The notes: generated by a model not told the origin, from the sequence alone. A DNA stretch of 64,000 bases from Clostridium kluyveri (GCF_001902295.1 NZ_CP018335.1:186001-250000); one strand, 5' to 3'; shown: positions 53,501 to 62,179, numbered from the stretch's first letter. A program made the numbers and translations.

Positions 53501-54096
53501 ATCTGGAGATAAGGGGAGCAGGTAATATGATGGGTTCCTCTCAACATGGGCACATGGCAGCTATAGGATATGATTTATATTGTAGAATGCTTGAGGATTC
53601 TATAAAATTGATAAAGGGTGAGATAGATAAGGAACCGGTAGAAACTACAGTGGAATTGAAAGTAGATGCATATATACCGGATAATTATATAGAAAATGAA
53701 GTCCAAAAAATAGAAGTGTATAAGAAAATAGCCGCTATAAGTTCCTATGAAGATATGTTGGATATAAAAGAGGAATTAGAGGATAGGTTCTATGATATAC
53801 CACCATCTGTGTATAATTTGATGGATATAGCTTATATAAGAAGTATAGGTAAGGAACTTGGAATAGAATCTATAAAAGAATCAAAAAATGAAGTGGCCTT
53901 TACCTTTCAGAATGAAGATAGAGTAGATAAAAATATATTAAAGGCATTGGTGAAAACTTATTTTGGTAAAATAGTTTTAAAAATGAATAAAAAACTTAGT
54001 TTTGGATATACATTAAAAGATGTAAAGAGAGAAAATCTTTTGAGTAATGTTAAGGAAATTGTTAAATATATGATACAAATATATGAACAAAAATAG
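50575..54096 (+). CDS. mfd: transcription-repair coupling factor
   Basis: A 1173-residue DNA translocase that removes stalled RNA polymerase and recruits excision repair. It begins with a UvrB-like region (MVERRGQFSIRGGIMDIYSP), then the RNA polymerase interaction domain (GDFIVHVNHGIGVYKGI), and helicase motifs GDVGYGKTEVA, DEEQRFG, TLSATPIPRTL and TTIIETGMDIQN. ATG 50575 follows SD AGGGTGG; the in-frame ATG 50545 has no SD. It is probably co-transcribed with pth. Confidence 0.96.
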   Translation: MRLDGLMEPIRKSSEFGDIIAGIDRKKFPIAVFGLSESSRSYLIYAVYNQQDKPFLIITHSDVEARKLYEDLCFYLPQVYYFPTKEVVFYNIDAISGDLRWERLKVIREMLNPGKKIIITCVESLASVYVPVELYKNYIFKISVGDKVDFKNISEKLIQCGYERMEMVERRGQFSIRGGIMDIYSPISQEPYRVELFGDEVESIRNFNLESQRSIEKINNIEIFAAKEIIFDRERIEIGKSKIKEDLASIVEKLKENKNNEGMEKIKTITNKNLETLQETWTFESIDSFLPYFYEHTSSFLDYAKNYFVIVDDIKRCSGKLDSVYFEFLENYKNFLERGNVLPGQSKMLLDRSELIDELNYREIIILDAIAKSTKILPPKLIVNFTQITLNNYQGKLELLIEEIKHKKSKSFKILILSGTRARGERLVDTLRDNGIESSYRDVVNEIRPGEVVITFGNQLKGFEYPEIKISVISDKEVFGKAKRKNIRKTNKKGTSKIKSFTELKPGDFIVHVNHGIGVYKGIKQLELQGHKKDYLELVYECEDKLYVPVEQLDMVQKYIGSEGKNPKINKLGSSEWSKVKKKAKKSIEEMAEDLIKLYAIRSTLKGYKYSKDTIWQKQFEDEFPYEETPDQLSTIQDIKMDMESDKVMDRLLCGDVGYGKTEVAVRAAFKAVMDGKQVAFLVPTTILAQQHYNNFIQRFSDFPVKIDMISRFKTAAQQKATIKAVKIGDVDVLIGTHRILQKDVQFKDLGLLIIDEEQRFGVSHKEKIKQIRKNVDVLTLSATPIPRTLHMSLVGVRDISVIETPPDERYPIQTYVVEYNDQLIRDAVLRELSRGGQVYFVYNRVESIKEMASYIAKLIPEGKVAVAHGQMQERELEGIIMDFMQNKYDILVSTTIIETGMDIQNVNTMVIYDADKMGLSQLYQLRGRVGRTNRIAYCYLSYRKDKVLKEVAEKRLKVIKEFTELGSGFKIALKDLEIRGAGNMMGSSQHGHMAAIGYDLYCRMLEDSIKLIKGEIDKEPVETTVELKVDAYIPDNYIENEVQKIEVYKKIAAISSYEDMLDIKEELEDRFYDIPPSVYNLMDIAYIRSIGKELGIESIKESKNEVAFTFQNEDRVDKNILKALVKTYFGKIVLKMNKKLSFGYTLKDVKRENLLSNVKEIVKYMIQIYEQK

Positions 54097-54171
54097 TTTT
54101 GTAGTAAAAATGCTTTTATGTTAAAATAAATTTGTATTTTGTAAAACTTGAAGAAAGTGGGGGAATAAACT

Positions 54172-55197
54172 GTGAAAAATATAGGAAGGTTGGCGGTTAC
54201 TGCACTTATAGCAGTATTTATATTTTCAGTAACTGGATGCAATATGATAGAGAAAACACCAGAGGCCATAGCTAAGAGTATGGTAGCAGAGGTTAATGGG
54301 GAGAAGATAACAAGAAGTGATCTAGATAAGGATCCAAATACAATACAATTAATAGCCCAAGTTAAGCAGCAATATGGGGAAAACTATAAAGAAAATGAAG
54401 ATGCGGTTAATACTATAAAGACTCAAAAAGAGCAGATACTTGATGATTTAATTACAAATAAGGTAGTTGCACAAAAAGCTAAGGAATTGAAACTTTTACC
54501 GGATGAGACTAAACTTAAATCTGATATGGAGACTCAAATTGCACAACTTAAGAAACAGAATTTTAATGATGATGCAGAACAATTTAATACTGCATTAAAA
54601 GCACAGGGATTTACTGAAGAATCATTTAAAGCTATGTTTTTATCTCAGTTGAGAACTCAGCAGACTCTGGAAAAAGTAACTGAGAGTATTTCAAAAAATA
54701 TAAAAATAACAGATAAGGAAATAGAAGATTATTATAATGCCAATAAGAGTAAATATACAGAACAACCTAATAAGATGCATTTGGCTCACATACTGGTAAA
54801 GACTGAAGATGAAGCCAAGAAAGTAAAAAAGAGATTAGATGATGGAGAAGATTTTGCAAAAGTTGCAAAAGAAGTATCGGAAGATACAGCTAGTAAAGAT
54901 AACGGTGGAGATTTAGGAACTGTAAATTATGATAATTCAGGATTTGATGCTGATTTTATGGCAGGAGCTCTGGCATTAAAAGAAGGTGCTATATCAAAAC
55001 CAGTTAAAAGTAGTTTTGGATATCATATAATAAAGTGTATAAAAAAGGAAGAATATCCAGTTAAGGCTCTTAGTGCAGTTAAGGATCAGATAAAAACACA
55101 ACTTGAAAGTGATAAAAAGAACAGTTTAGTTTCCCAAAAAATTCAGGAATGGAAAAAAGCTTCTACCATAACTAAAAAAGAGAAAAATATTATATAG
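54172..55197 (+). CDS. prsA: PrsA-type foldase lipoprotein (parvulin PPIase)
   Basis: A 341-residue extracytoplasmic foldase. A signal peptide ends in the lipobox SVTGC. An N-terminal chaperone region (VNGEKITRSDLDKD) surrounds a parvulin domain (LAHILVKTEDEAKK, SEDTASKDNGGDLG, FGYHIIKCIKKE). PrsA proteins help secreted proteins fold at the membrane. The start is GTG 54172 with AGTGGGGG upstream. It sits between mfd and spoVT, an insertion relative to Bacillus. Confidence 0.93.
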   Translation: MKNIGRLAVTALIAVFIFSVTGCNMIEKTPEAIAKSMVAEVNGEKITRSDLDKDPNTIQLIAQVKQQYGENYKENEDAVNTIKTQKEQILDDLITNKVVAQKAKELKLLPDETKLKSDMETQIAQLKKQNFNDDAEQFNTALKAQGFTEESFKAMFLSQLRTQQTLEKVTESISKNIKITDKEIEDYYNANKSKYTEQPNKMHLAHILVKTEDEAKKVKKRLDDGEDFAKVAKEVSEDTASKDNGGDLGTVNYDNSGFDADFMAGALALKEGAISKPVKSSFGYHIIKCIKKEEYPVKALSAVKDQIKTQLESDKKNSLVSQKIQEWKKASTITKKEKNII

Positions 55198-55208
55198 AAG
55201 AGATTACA

Positions 55209-55225
55209 TATCAAGTGATTCTTAG
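55209..55225 (+). repeat. dispersed intergenic repeat, copy 4 (fragment)
   Basis: TATCAAGTGATTCTTAG is identical over 17 nt to 25264-25280. The following bases do not match copy 1, so this is a fragment. It lies 12 bp after prsA. Confidence 0.4.
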
Positions 55226-55297
55226 AAAAACTTATATTTAACTTGGAATGTTCTAAATTTATTTGGAAAATAACTTTAGAATAAAAAGCTTTAAAAG

Positions 55298-55328
55298 AAC
55301 TGTAGTATGTATTATTACAGTTTTTTTT
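55298..55328 (+). terminator. terminator after prsA
   Basis: AACTGTA (55298-55304) pairs with TACAGTT (55316-55322), followed by eight Ts. It is a good intrinsic terminator. Confidence 0.85.
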
Positions 55329-55431
55329 AAGTTTTTTCTAATTTAAATAACAATTGTGTATAAAATTTCATGTTTAGAAAGATAATAATAATACAAGTTA
55401 TATATAATTTTTAAGGAGGAATCAATTAAGT

Positions 55432-55983
55432 ATGAAAGCAACAGGAATTGTTAGAAGAATAGACGATTTAGGTAGAGTTGTTATACCAAAGGAAATAAGA
55501 AGGACTCTTAGAATAAGGGAGGGAGATCCTTTAGAGATATTTACAGACAGAGAAGGAGGAGTCATACTGAAAAAATATTCTCCTATTGGAGAGTTAAGTG
55601 ATTTTTCAAAAGGGTATACAGAATCACTTCAGCAGACTATAGGTCATATAGTTATGATTTGTGATAAAGACAGCGTAGTATCCGTAACTGGTACACCAAA
55701 AAAGGAATATATAGAAAAGAAAATAAGTCCTGAACTAGAAAAACTTATAGAAGATAGAAGGACAGTATCAACATGTAGGAATGAAAATCAGATTATTCCG
55801 TTATATGATGATGAGGACATAGAAGGAAAGTATTCAGCTCAGGTTATATGTCCTATAATAGCAGGAGGAGATGCAATTGGAGCTGTAATAATAGTGTCAA
55901 AAGAAGAAGCTGAATTTGGGGATGTGGAAATTAAATTAGCCGAAACTGCATCATCCTTTTTAGGAAAGCAAATGGAACAATAG
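55432..55983 (+). CDS. spoVT: stage V sporulation protein T
   Basis: A 183-residue forespore regulator. The N-terminal AbrB-like swapped-hairpin DNA-binding domain is MKATGIVRRIDDLGRVVIPKE, given here in two parts: MKATGIVRRIDDLG and RVVIPKEIRR. A C-terminal GAF-like domain spans residues about 60-183. It modulates forespore-specific genes. SD AAGGAGG lies 12 nt before ATG. The position ahead of a MOP-family flippase matches Bacillus spoVT-yabM. Confidence 0.95.
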   Translation: MKATGIVRRIDDLGRVVIPKEIRRTLRIREGDPLEIFTDREGGVILKKYSPIGELSDFSKGYTESLQQTIGHIVMICDKDSVVSVTGTPKKEYIEKKISPELEKLIEDRRTVSTCRNENQIIPLYDDEDIEGKYSAQVICPIIAGGDAIGAVIIVSKEEAEFGDVEIKLAETASSFLGKQMEQ

Positions 55984-55990
55984 ATAATAG

Positions 55991-56016
55991 TGGCAGCAAA
56001 GCTGCCATTTTATTTT
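55991..56016 (+). terminator. terminator after spoVT
   Basis: TGGCAGC pairs perfectly with GCTGCCA around AAA, followed by a T-rich tail. Confidence 0.85.
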
Positions 56017-56152
56017 TATCCATTGATATATTAAGACATTATTGACTGAAATATAAAAAATATTCACTTAAAGTAATAATAGCCTCTGGTTTTAAATAAT
56101 TATAAACAGGGAAATAAATTGTTTGGTAATATAGTAAGCTGGAGGTATATTT

Positions 56153-57688
56153 ATGAAAAAACAATCGCTTATAAAAGGAACCGTTGTATTAGGAATAGCG
56201 GGTATAATATCTAAATTTTTAGGTCTATTTTTTAGATGGCCTCTTCAAATGCTTATTGGAGATGAAGGTGTAGGATATTATCAGATGTCTTTTCCATTAT
56301 ATATGTTTTTTATTGCGGTGGCGTCAGGCATACCGGTAGCAGTATCTAAAATGGTATCCGAAAGAAATGCTACAGGGGATTATGAGGGAGTAATTCAGGT
56401 ATTTAAAAAATCCGTACTTTTAATGTTTGTCTTAGGGACAGGTTTTACGGCCATACTTCTTATATTTTCTGACCCTATTATACATTTTTTAAAATGGGAT
56501 AAAAAATCCTATTATTCTCTAGTAGCAATTGCATTTGCACCTATGTTTATATCTATAATGAGTGCTTTTAGAGGATTCTTTCAAGGACTCCAAAATATGA
56601 ATTATACTGCTATGTCTCAAGTGGTAGAGCAAATAGGAAGAATATTGGTAGGAGTTGGACTTGCATATTTACTTTTACCTAAAGGCATAGAGTATTCCGC
56701 AGGAGGGGCGGCATTGGGAGCTGCTGCCGGAGGACTATTTGGGGGAATATATCTAATAATTAAATATGTTCATGTGAGAAAAGAGATAAAGGTATTTAAA
56801 GTATCAGATAATAAAGAAATATTGACTAAATTACTATACATAGCAGTTCCAGTATCTCTGGGAGCGGCTGTAAGCAGTATAATGAGTCTTATAGACTCAG
56901 CTTTGGTACCCCAAAAATTACTAGAAGCGGGATTTACATATAGGGATGCTGCCATATTATATGGACAACTCACTGGGAAAGCCTTTATATTAATAAATGT
57001 ACCCTTAACATTATCCTCTGCATTATGTGCTTCTCTAATGCCTATAATTGCAGAATCCCATATATTAAATAAAAAGGTTGATGTTATAAACAAAGTAGAT
57101 CTATCCTTTAAACTTTCTAATGTAATTGCATTCCCATCCATGTTAGGATTATATACTTTGGCATATCCAATTTTAGATCTAATATTTCCTGGTCAGTCTG
57201 CAGGCTTTAATATACTACAATATTCAGCCTTATCTATACCATTTATAATATTAGTGCAGACATCCACAGCTATATTGCAGGGAGTAGGATATTATATTAG
57301 ACCTGTATTTAATTTAGCTGTAGGATGCATTATAAAAATAATTATAACTTTATCTATGGTACCCGTTCCTTCTATAAATATTTATGGAGCAATTTTAGGA
57401 AGTATAGGAGGATATGCGGTAACATGTGTTTTAAATATAGTATTTTTAAGTAAAAAGTTAAAAATAAATATGAATTATTTCCAGACTATGGTTAAACCAG
57501 CATTTGCTTCTTTTTTTATGATAGGATCTGTTGTAATTATATATTGGTACGTCTATAATTATACCATGAGCAGCAGAATAGCCTGTTTTTTATCTATTAT
57601 TTCAGGTCTAATTATATATGTGCCTCTTATAGTTGTATTTGGCATATTTAAATATAGTTATATAAAAGATAAATTTTTAAAGAAATAA
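56153..57688 (+). CDS. SpoVB-like MOP flippase
   Basis: A 511-residue membrane protein with about 14 helices, starting with KGTVVLGIAGIISKFLGLFFRWPL. It fits the polysaccharide exporter branch of the MOP superfamily near SpoVB and YabM, which move lipid-linked wall precursors or help cortex building. Its place after spoVT suggests a sporulation role, but vegetative MurJ-like use cannot be excluded. SD GGAGG precedes ATG. Confidence 0.88.
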   Translation: MKKQSLIKGTVVLGIAGIISKFLGLFFRWPLQMLIGDEGVGYYQMSFPLYMFFIAVASGIPVAVSKMVSERNATGDYEGVIQVFKKSVLLMFVLGTGFTAILLIFSDPIIHFLKWDKKSYYSLVAIAFAPMFISIMSAFRGFFQGLQNMNYTAMSQVVEQIGRILVGVGLAYLLLPKGIEYSAGGAALGAAAGGLFGGIYLIIKYVHVRKEIKVFKVSDNKEILTKLLYIAVPVSLGAAVSSIMSLIDSALVPQKLLEAGFTYRDAAILYGQLTGKAFILINVPLTLSSALCASLMPIIAESHILNKKVDVINKVDLSFKLSNVIAFPSMLGLYTLAYPILDLIFPGQSAGFNILQYSALSIPFIILVQTSTAILQGVGYYIRPVFNLAVGCIIKIIITLSMVPVPSINIYGAILGSIGGYAVTCVLNIVFLSKKLKINMNYFQTMVKPAFASFFMIGSVVIIYWYVYNYTMSSRIACFLSIISGLIIYVPLIVVFGIFKYSYIKDKFLKK

Positions 57689-57701
57689 GGAGAGGTTACA
57701 A

Positions 57702-59150
57702 GTGATTAAAGTAGTAGGATTAGGTCCTGGTTCTCCAGATTCCCTTACCATGGGTACTATTGATATACTAAAAAATACAGATAGAATTTATTTAAGAACA
57801 GAAAAACACCCTACGGTAAGCTATTTAAGACAGTTAGGCATTAATTTTGAAACTTATGATTATGTATATGAAAAAGAAAAAAAATTTGAAGATGTATATA
57901 GTAATATTGTAAAAGATTTAATATTTAAAGAAAAACAATTTAAAGAAATAGTTTATGGGGTACCAGGTCATCCACTGGTAGCGGAAAAATCTGTTATGTT
58001 ATTGTTAAAACTGTGCGAAAAGCAAGCTATAGATGTAAAAGTAATACCTTCAGTTAGTTTTATAGATGTAATTATGGAAAGATTAAAAATAAATGTAGTT
58101 GAAGGAATAAAAATAATAGACGCTTTTGATATAAAAAGTCATCTGATGGATAAACGAGTAGGAATAATAATAACACAGGTATATGATAGGCTAATTGCAT
58201 CAGAGGTAAAGTTGGCACTTATGGATTATTATAAAGATGATACAAATATATTTTTTATAAGAGCTGCGGGGGTTGAAGGAATAGAAAGTATAAGGGAAAT
58301 TAAATTATATGAGCTTGACAGACAAAGTGATATAGATTATTTAACTTCAGTTTATATACCTAAAGGTATAGAAATCATCTATGATTTAAAAGATTTGTTA
58401 GATATAATGGAAAGATTAAGAAGTGAAACAGGATGTCCGTGGGATAAAGAACAAAATCATGATAGTTTAAAAAAATACCTTATAGAAGAAAGTTATGAAG
58501 TTATAGAATCCATAGAAGAAAAAGATGATACAAAATTAGTAGAAGAATTAGGAGACGTATTATTACAGGTGATTTTTCATTGTCAAATAGGAAAAGAGGA
58601 AGGTTTTTTCAATATAAATGATGTAATTAGGGCTATATGTGATAAAATGATAAAGAGACATCCACATGTATTTGGAAATATGGAAATTGATAATTCTAAG
58701 GAGGTGCTAGCAAGCTGGGATAAAATAAAGAAAAAGGAACAAGGATTAAAAACATATACAGATGAACTCAGACATGTAGCTAAAACTTTACCGGCCTTAA
58801 TGAGAGCTTTTAAGGTTCAGGAAAAAGCCGCAAAGGTAGGTTTTGACTGGGAAAAAGTTGAATATGCTTTAGATAAGGTATTAGAGGAATATTATGAAGT
58901 CAAAGAGGTATATAAAGGTGAACAAAAGGTAAAAATATTAGAAGAAATAGGGGATTTAATATTTGCATGTGTAAATGTTGCAAGATTCCTTGACATTGAC
59001 CCCGAGTTTGCATTAAATTATACTATAGAGAAATTTATAAGGCGTTTTGCATATATAGAAAAAAATTCTAGAGAACATGGATTAGATATGGCAAATATGA
59101 CTTTGGATGAAATGGATGAACTTTGGGAGGAAGCCAAAAATAAGTTTTAA
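57702..59150 (+). CDS. mazG: YabN: tetrapyrrole-methylase domain fused to MazG
   Basis: A 482-residue fusion. Residues about 1-215 resemble an SAM-dependent tetrapyrrole methylase (VVGLGPGSPDSLTMGT, VYGVPGHPLV). Residues about 225-482 are the MazG nucleotide pyrophosphohydrolase, with RSETGCPWDKEQ, ESYEVIESIEE and EELGDVLLQVIFH. Such fusions are standard in Firmicutes. The reaction of the first domain is unknown. The start at 57702 is GTG, with AGGAGAGG upstream, 13 bp after the flippase gene. Confidence 0.92.
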   Translation: MIKVVGLGPGSPDSLTMGTIDILKNTDRIYLRTEKHPTVSYLRQLGINFETYDYVYEKEKKFEDVYSNIVKDLIFKEKQFKEIVYGVPGHPLVAEKSVMLLLKLCEKQAIDVKVIPSVSFIDVIMERLKINVVEGIKIIDAFDIKSHLMDKRVGIIITQVYDRLIASEVKLALMDYYKDDTNIFFIRAAGVEGIESIREIKLYELDRQSDIDYLTSVYIPKGIEIIYDLKDLLDIMERLRSETGCPWDKEQNHDSLKKYLIEESYEVIESIEEKDDTKLVEELGDVLLQVIFHCQIGKEEGFFNINDVIRAICDKMIKRHPHVFGNMEIDNSKEVLASWDKIKKKEQGLKTYTDELRHVAKTLPALMRAFKVQEKAAKVGFDWEKVEYALDKVLEEYYEVKEVYKGEQKVKILEEIGDLIFACVNVARFLDIDPEFALNYTIEKFIRRFAYIEKNSREHGLDMANMTLDEMDELWEEAKNKF

Positions 59151-59562
59151 ATACTTTGTATAAAAAAGAAGGAATTTTTAATTATGTATAGAATATGCTA
59201 ATATGCCTATATAAAAAATATGTTTAGTAATTCAGAAAGCAATAACAATTTTAAAGATATGTACAAATATACATAAATAAATGGTAAATATTTTTTGTAT
59301 ATTATCTAAGTGTATTTAAGGTTCATCCACATATTTTGTAATTTGATACTTGTAAATAATACAAATGTATTTAAATTAGGCATTCTCAACATACATTGAT
59401 AATAAATGTTAATTATCATAAAATATAAGGGTGAACCTGTATTTGTTGATTAAATTAAATTTTAATTTTAAAATTTAATTTAAGAATAGCCAAAGCTTCG
59501 TTTATAGTATAGGTATGTATATTTGTGTACTTTTATCTATAAAAATAAGAGGAGGTAAAAAG
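59151..59562. other. intergenic region upstream of hup with two inverted repeats
   Basis: This 412-bp stretch holds no convincing ORF. It carries an all-A/T perfect inverted repeat at 59450-59483 (16-nt arms, 2-nt centre). It also has a loose pair AGGTTCATCC (59319-59328) and GGGTGAACCT (59429-59438), which may be another decayed copy of the intergenic repeat. Promoters for hup are presumably here but ambiguous. Confidence 0.55.
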
Positions 59563-59838
59563 ATGAATAAATCAGAATTAATTGTTGGTATAGCAGAAAA
59601 ATCCAAGTTAACTAAAAAAGATGCAGAGGCAGCTTTAAAGGGATTCATAGAAAGTGTAGAGGAGACATTAGAAAAAGGAGAGAAAGTTCAATTAGTAGGG
59701 TTCGGGACATTTGAAACAAGAAAAAGAGCTGCAAGAGTTGGAAGAAATCCAAGGACTAAAGAAGTGATAAACATACCAGAATCAACAGTTCCTGTATTTA
59801 AGGCTGGTAAGGAATTTAGAGATAAAGTAAATAAATAG
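59563..59838 (+). CDS. hup: HU-type DNA-binding protein
   Basis: A 91-residue histone-like protein that bends and compacts DNA. It has the HU signature VGFGTFETRKRAARVGRNP in the arm region and a typical N-terminus MNKSELIVGIAEKS. ATG 59563 follows SD GAGGAGG; the in-frame ATG 59515 has no SD. It lies between mazG and rqcP, which in Bacillus are adjacent. Confidence 0.95.
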   Translation: MNKSELIVGIAEKSKLTKKDAEAALKGFIESVEETLEKGEKVQLVGFGTFETRKRAARVGRNPRTKEVINIPESTVPVFKAGKEFRDKVNK

Positions 59839-59855
59839 TATAGTTTATACAAAAC

Positions 59856-59884
59856 GCCTGGATGAAAATCCGGGCTTTTCCTTT
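59856..59884 (+). terminator. terminator after hup
   Basis: GCCTGGAT pairs with ATCCGGGC across a GAAA loop, followed by TTTTCCTTTT. Confidence 0.85.
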
Positions 59885-59935
59885 TAAATATATGATATAA
59901 CAAACTAAATAAGTATTAGATCAGGAGGATTAAAT

Positions 59936-60181
59936 ATGAGATTGGATAAATATCTTAAGGTATCCAGAATAATAAAAAGAAGAACAATAGCAAAGGAAGC
60001 CTGTGAAGGCGGACGAGTTACTATAAATGGTAAAATAGCCAAACCTAGTACGGAAGTTAAAGAAGGAGATATAATAGAAATTAAATATGCAAATAGATCT
60101 CTAAAGGCAAAGATTCTGGATATTCAAAATCATGTTAAAAAAGAAGAAGTTCAAAATATGTATGAAATAATTTCAGGTTAA
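59936..60181 (+). CDS. rqcP: RqcP, S4-domain RNA-binding protein (YabO)
   Basis: An 81-residue S4-domain protein (MRLDKYLKVSRIIKRR, GGRVTINGKIAKPS). RqcP works in ribosome-associated quality control, supporting RqcH-driven alanine tailing on stalled 50S subunits. SD AGGAGG precedes ATG. The order rqcP-yabP-yabQ-divIC-yabR matches Bacillus. Confidence 0.93.
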   Translation: MRLDKYLKVSRIIKRRTIAKEACEGGRVTINGKIAKPSTEVKEGDIIEIKYANRSLKAKILDIQNHVKKEEVQNMYEIISG

Positions 60182-60244
60182 GAATATATGGTAATATAAT
60201 TTATTCAGCTCACATATATTTATTATATGTGGAGGGGATGTTTT

Positions 60245-60535
60245 ATGGAGAAAAAAGAAATAAATATAGAACATAAGAAGAGTCTTCTGAGTCTTGAAAG
60301 TAGGAGGAAGTTAATTTTAACGGGTATTATAGAAGTAGTCAGTTTTAATGAAGACCAAATAGTTTTAAATACTAATCTTGGAACCCTCAATATAAAAGGA
60401 AAAGATCTGAAAATGAATAAGTTGGATGTACAAAATGGCGATGTTGTTATTATAGGAGTTATAAATGCCTGTGTATATACAAGCAGTGAACCCAAAAAAA
60501 AGAGACAAAATCTAATATCAAAGATATTTAAATAA
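60245..60535 (+). CDS. yabP: sporulation protein YabP
   Basis: A 96-residue protein of the YabP/YqfC beta-rich family, with SLESRRKLILTGIIEVVSFNEDQ and LGTLNIKGKDLKMNKLDVQ. It is needed for spore cortex building in Bacillus. ATG 60245 follows SD GGAGGGG; the in-frame ATG at 60227 lies ahead of that SD. Confidence 0.9.
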   Translation: MEKKEINIEHKKSLLSLESRRKLILTGIIEVVSFNEDQIVLNTNLGTLNIKGKDLKMNKLDVQNGDVVIIGVINACVYTSSEPKKKRQNLISKIFK

Positions 60536-60566
60536 TAAAGATATAGTTATTTAGGAAAGGGTTACT

Positions 60567-60977
60567 ATGATTATATCAATAGGAGAACAAATTCGACTTA
60601 TAATATTTAGTATTATGGCAGGAATAATAACCGGAATATTATTTGATTTTTATAGGTTAATACGAGGATACTCTAATTTAAGTAAAATAATAATGTTCAT
60701 AGAAGATACTCTGTTTTGGATATTTACCGCTATAATTGTATTCGTGTTTTTACTTTATACTAATTATGCATATATGGGTATGTATGCATATGTATTATTA
60801 GCAGTAGGAATATATATATATATGAAATTTTTCAGCAATATATTTGTAAAATTTCACAAGAGCCTATTTAAAGTGTGGGGAAGGATTTTTAGGATAATTA
60901 TAAATATATTATGTTATCCATTCCAGTACCTTATTTATAATATCGCGAGAAAAAATAAAAAAAATTATAAAAATTAA
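60567..60977 (+). CDS. yabQ: spore cortex biosynthesis protein YabQ
   Basis: A 136-residue membrane protein with four predicted helices (starting EQIRLIIFSIMAGIITGILFDF) and a basic tail. It fits YabQ, required for cortex formation. It follows yabP by 31 bp. SD GGAAAGGG precedes ATG. Confidence 0.88.
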   Translation: MIISIGEQIRLIIFSIMAGIITGILFDFYRLIRGYSNLSKIIMFIEDTLFWIFTAIIVFVFLLYTNYAYMGMYAYVLLAVGIYIYMKFFSNIFVKFHKSLFKVWGRIFRIIINILCYPFQYLIYNIARKNKKNYKN

Positions 60978-61104
60978 CTTGAAGAAAATGAAAAATCAAA
61001 TTACAATATAAATATGATGTTTTATAGTTAATGGATTATTAATGTTTGTTGAAAAAAGTATATACTATAGATATTTTAAATCATAGAAAATTGGTGATTA
61101 TTTA

Positions 61105-61377
61105 ATGAAAGTAAGAATTAAATGGAAAAAAATATTTTTTTTATTAATAATTCTATATGTGGTATATATTTTTGTAAGTCAACAGATTACTATGTATAAT
61201 ATAAAAAAACAGATTACTGAGAGAAAAGTTGAAGAGATTAGGATGAAACAAAAAAATCAAAAATTACAGGATGAAGTTAAGATGTCTACATCTGATGCTT
61301 ACATAGAAAAGTTAGCTAGAGAAAAATTAGGTCTTATTAATGAAGGTGAAACTCCTGTAATAGACAAAAAAAATTAA
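61105..61377 (+). CDS. divIC: DivIC/FtsB-type septum formation initiator
   Basis: A 90-residue bitopic protein: a short basic N-terminus, one membrane helix (FFLLIILYVVYIFV), then a coiled coil and YIEKLAREKLGLINEGE. It belongs to the division-site complex with DivIB and FtsL. Order next to yabQ is the same as in Bacillus. SD GGTGAT precedes ATG. Confidence 0.9.
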   Translation: MKVRIKWKKIFFLLIILYVVYIFVSQQITMYNIKKQITERKVEEIRMKQKNQKLQDEVKMSTSDAYIEKLAREKLGLINEGETPVIDKKN

Positions 61378-61450
61378 TAGTCATCAATATATAATAAATA
61401 ATAAAAGTAGAATTTTAAGTGTCTACAGAAATTATGGAGGATAAATTGTT

Positions 61451-61555
61451 GTGGAACTAGAAAAAATTTCAGGGAAGGATCCAAGGAGTCCTACTCTGAA
61501 GGGGAAGAAGAAGATTATATTATATAGTATTATTTTTAAGGAGGAGTCTTTTTAA
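61451..61555 (+). CDS. possible 34-residue leader ORF before yabR
   Basis: A GTG-started frame (MELEKISGKDPRSP at its N-terminus) runs to TAA at 61553, one base before the yabR ATG. A strong SD TGGAGG lies 10 nt upstream. It is basic and Lys-rich in the middle. No family is recognised. Close joining to yabR suggests coupled translation, but the ORF may be chance. Confidence 0.3.
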   Translation: MELEKISGKDPRSPTLKGKKKIILYSIIFKEESF

Positions 61556-61556
61556 T

Positions 61557-61967
61557 ATGACCTTAAAGGCAGGAAGCATACTAGAAGGTACAGTGATTAA
61601 TATTACCAGTTTTGGAGCATTCGTGGACGTTAATGGTAAAACAGGATTAGTGCACATATCTGAAGTGTCAGATACCTATGTTAAAAATATAAGAGATTAT
61701 TTAAAAGAAAAAGATAAGATAAGAGTCAAAATAATTTCTATTGATGATAATGGTAAGATAAGTCTATCTATGAAACAAGCAGAAAAGGATAAAAAAAGTT
61801 TAAAACCACAGGAAATAGACTGGCAAAAAGAAAAAACCAGAAATAATCAAGGCAGTTTTGAAGATAGATTATCTAAGTTCTTAAAAGATAGTGAAGAGAG
61901 ATTTCAAGATATTAAAAAGCATCAGGATTCAAAGGGCAAAGGGTACAAAAAATCATCTAATTATTAG
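61557..61967 (+). CDS. yabR: S1-domain RNA-binding protein YabR
   Basis: A 136-residue protein with one N-terminal S1 domain (GSILEGTVINITSFGAFVDV, GLVHISEVSD, KISLSMKQAEKD) and a charged, flexible C-terminal tail. It likely binds RNA or ribosomes; exact function is unclear. SD AAGGAGGAG precedes ATG. It lies upstream of the tRNA cluster and spoIIE, as in Bacillus. Confidence 0.92.
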   Translation: MTLKAGSILEGTVINITSFGAFVDVNGKTGLVHISEVSDTYVKNIRDYLKEKDKIRVKIISIDDNGKISLSMKQAEKDKKSLKPQEIDWQKEKTRNNQGSFEDRLSKFLKDSEERFQDIKKHQDSKGKGYKKSSNY

Positions 61968-61969
61968 TT

Positions 61970-61997
61970 AAAGAGGCTGGTGCCTCTTTATTATTTT
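61970..61997 (+). terminator. terminator after yabR
   Basis: AAAGAGGC pairs with GCCTCTTT around TGGT, followed by ATTATTTT. Confidence 0.85.
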
Positions 61998-62024
61998 GTA
62001 AAATTAAAAAGTTTCATAAAATGG

Positions 62025-62053
62025 TTGACAATAAAATATTTATCATATATAAT
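62025..62053 (+). promoter_or_regulatory. consensus sigma-A promoter for the tRNA cluster
   Basis: TTGACA (62025-62030) and TATAAT (62048-62053) have a 17-nt spacer. It lies 29 bp before the first tRNA, as expected for a strong stable-RNA promoter. Confidence 0.88.
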
Positions 62054-62082
62054 AACTTATGTCGTCAAATTGAGACTTTATC

Positions 62083-62171
62083 GCTGGAGTGGCGGAACAG
62101 GCAGACGCACAGGACTTAAAATCCTGCGGGCTTTAAAACCCGTACCGGTTCGATTCCGGTCTTCAGCACCA
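62083..62171 (+). tRNA. tRNA-Leu (UAA), copy 1
   Basis: An 89-nt class II tRNA with a long variable arm. The anticodon stem CAGGA/TCCTG encloses TAA. Acceptor ends GCTGGAG and CTTCAGC pair, and CCA is encoded. Confidence 0.96.
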
Positions 62172-62179
62172 AAATATAG

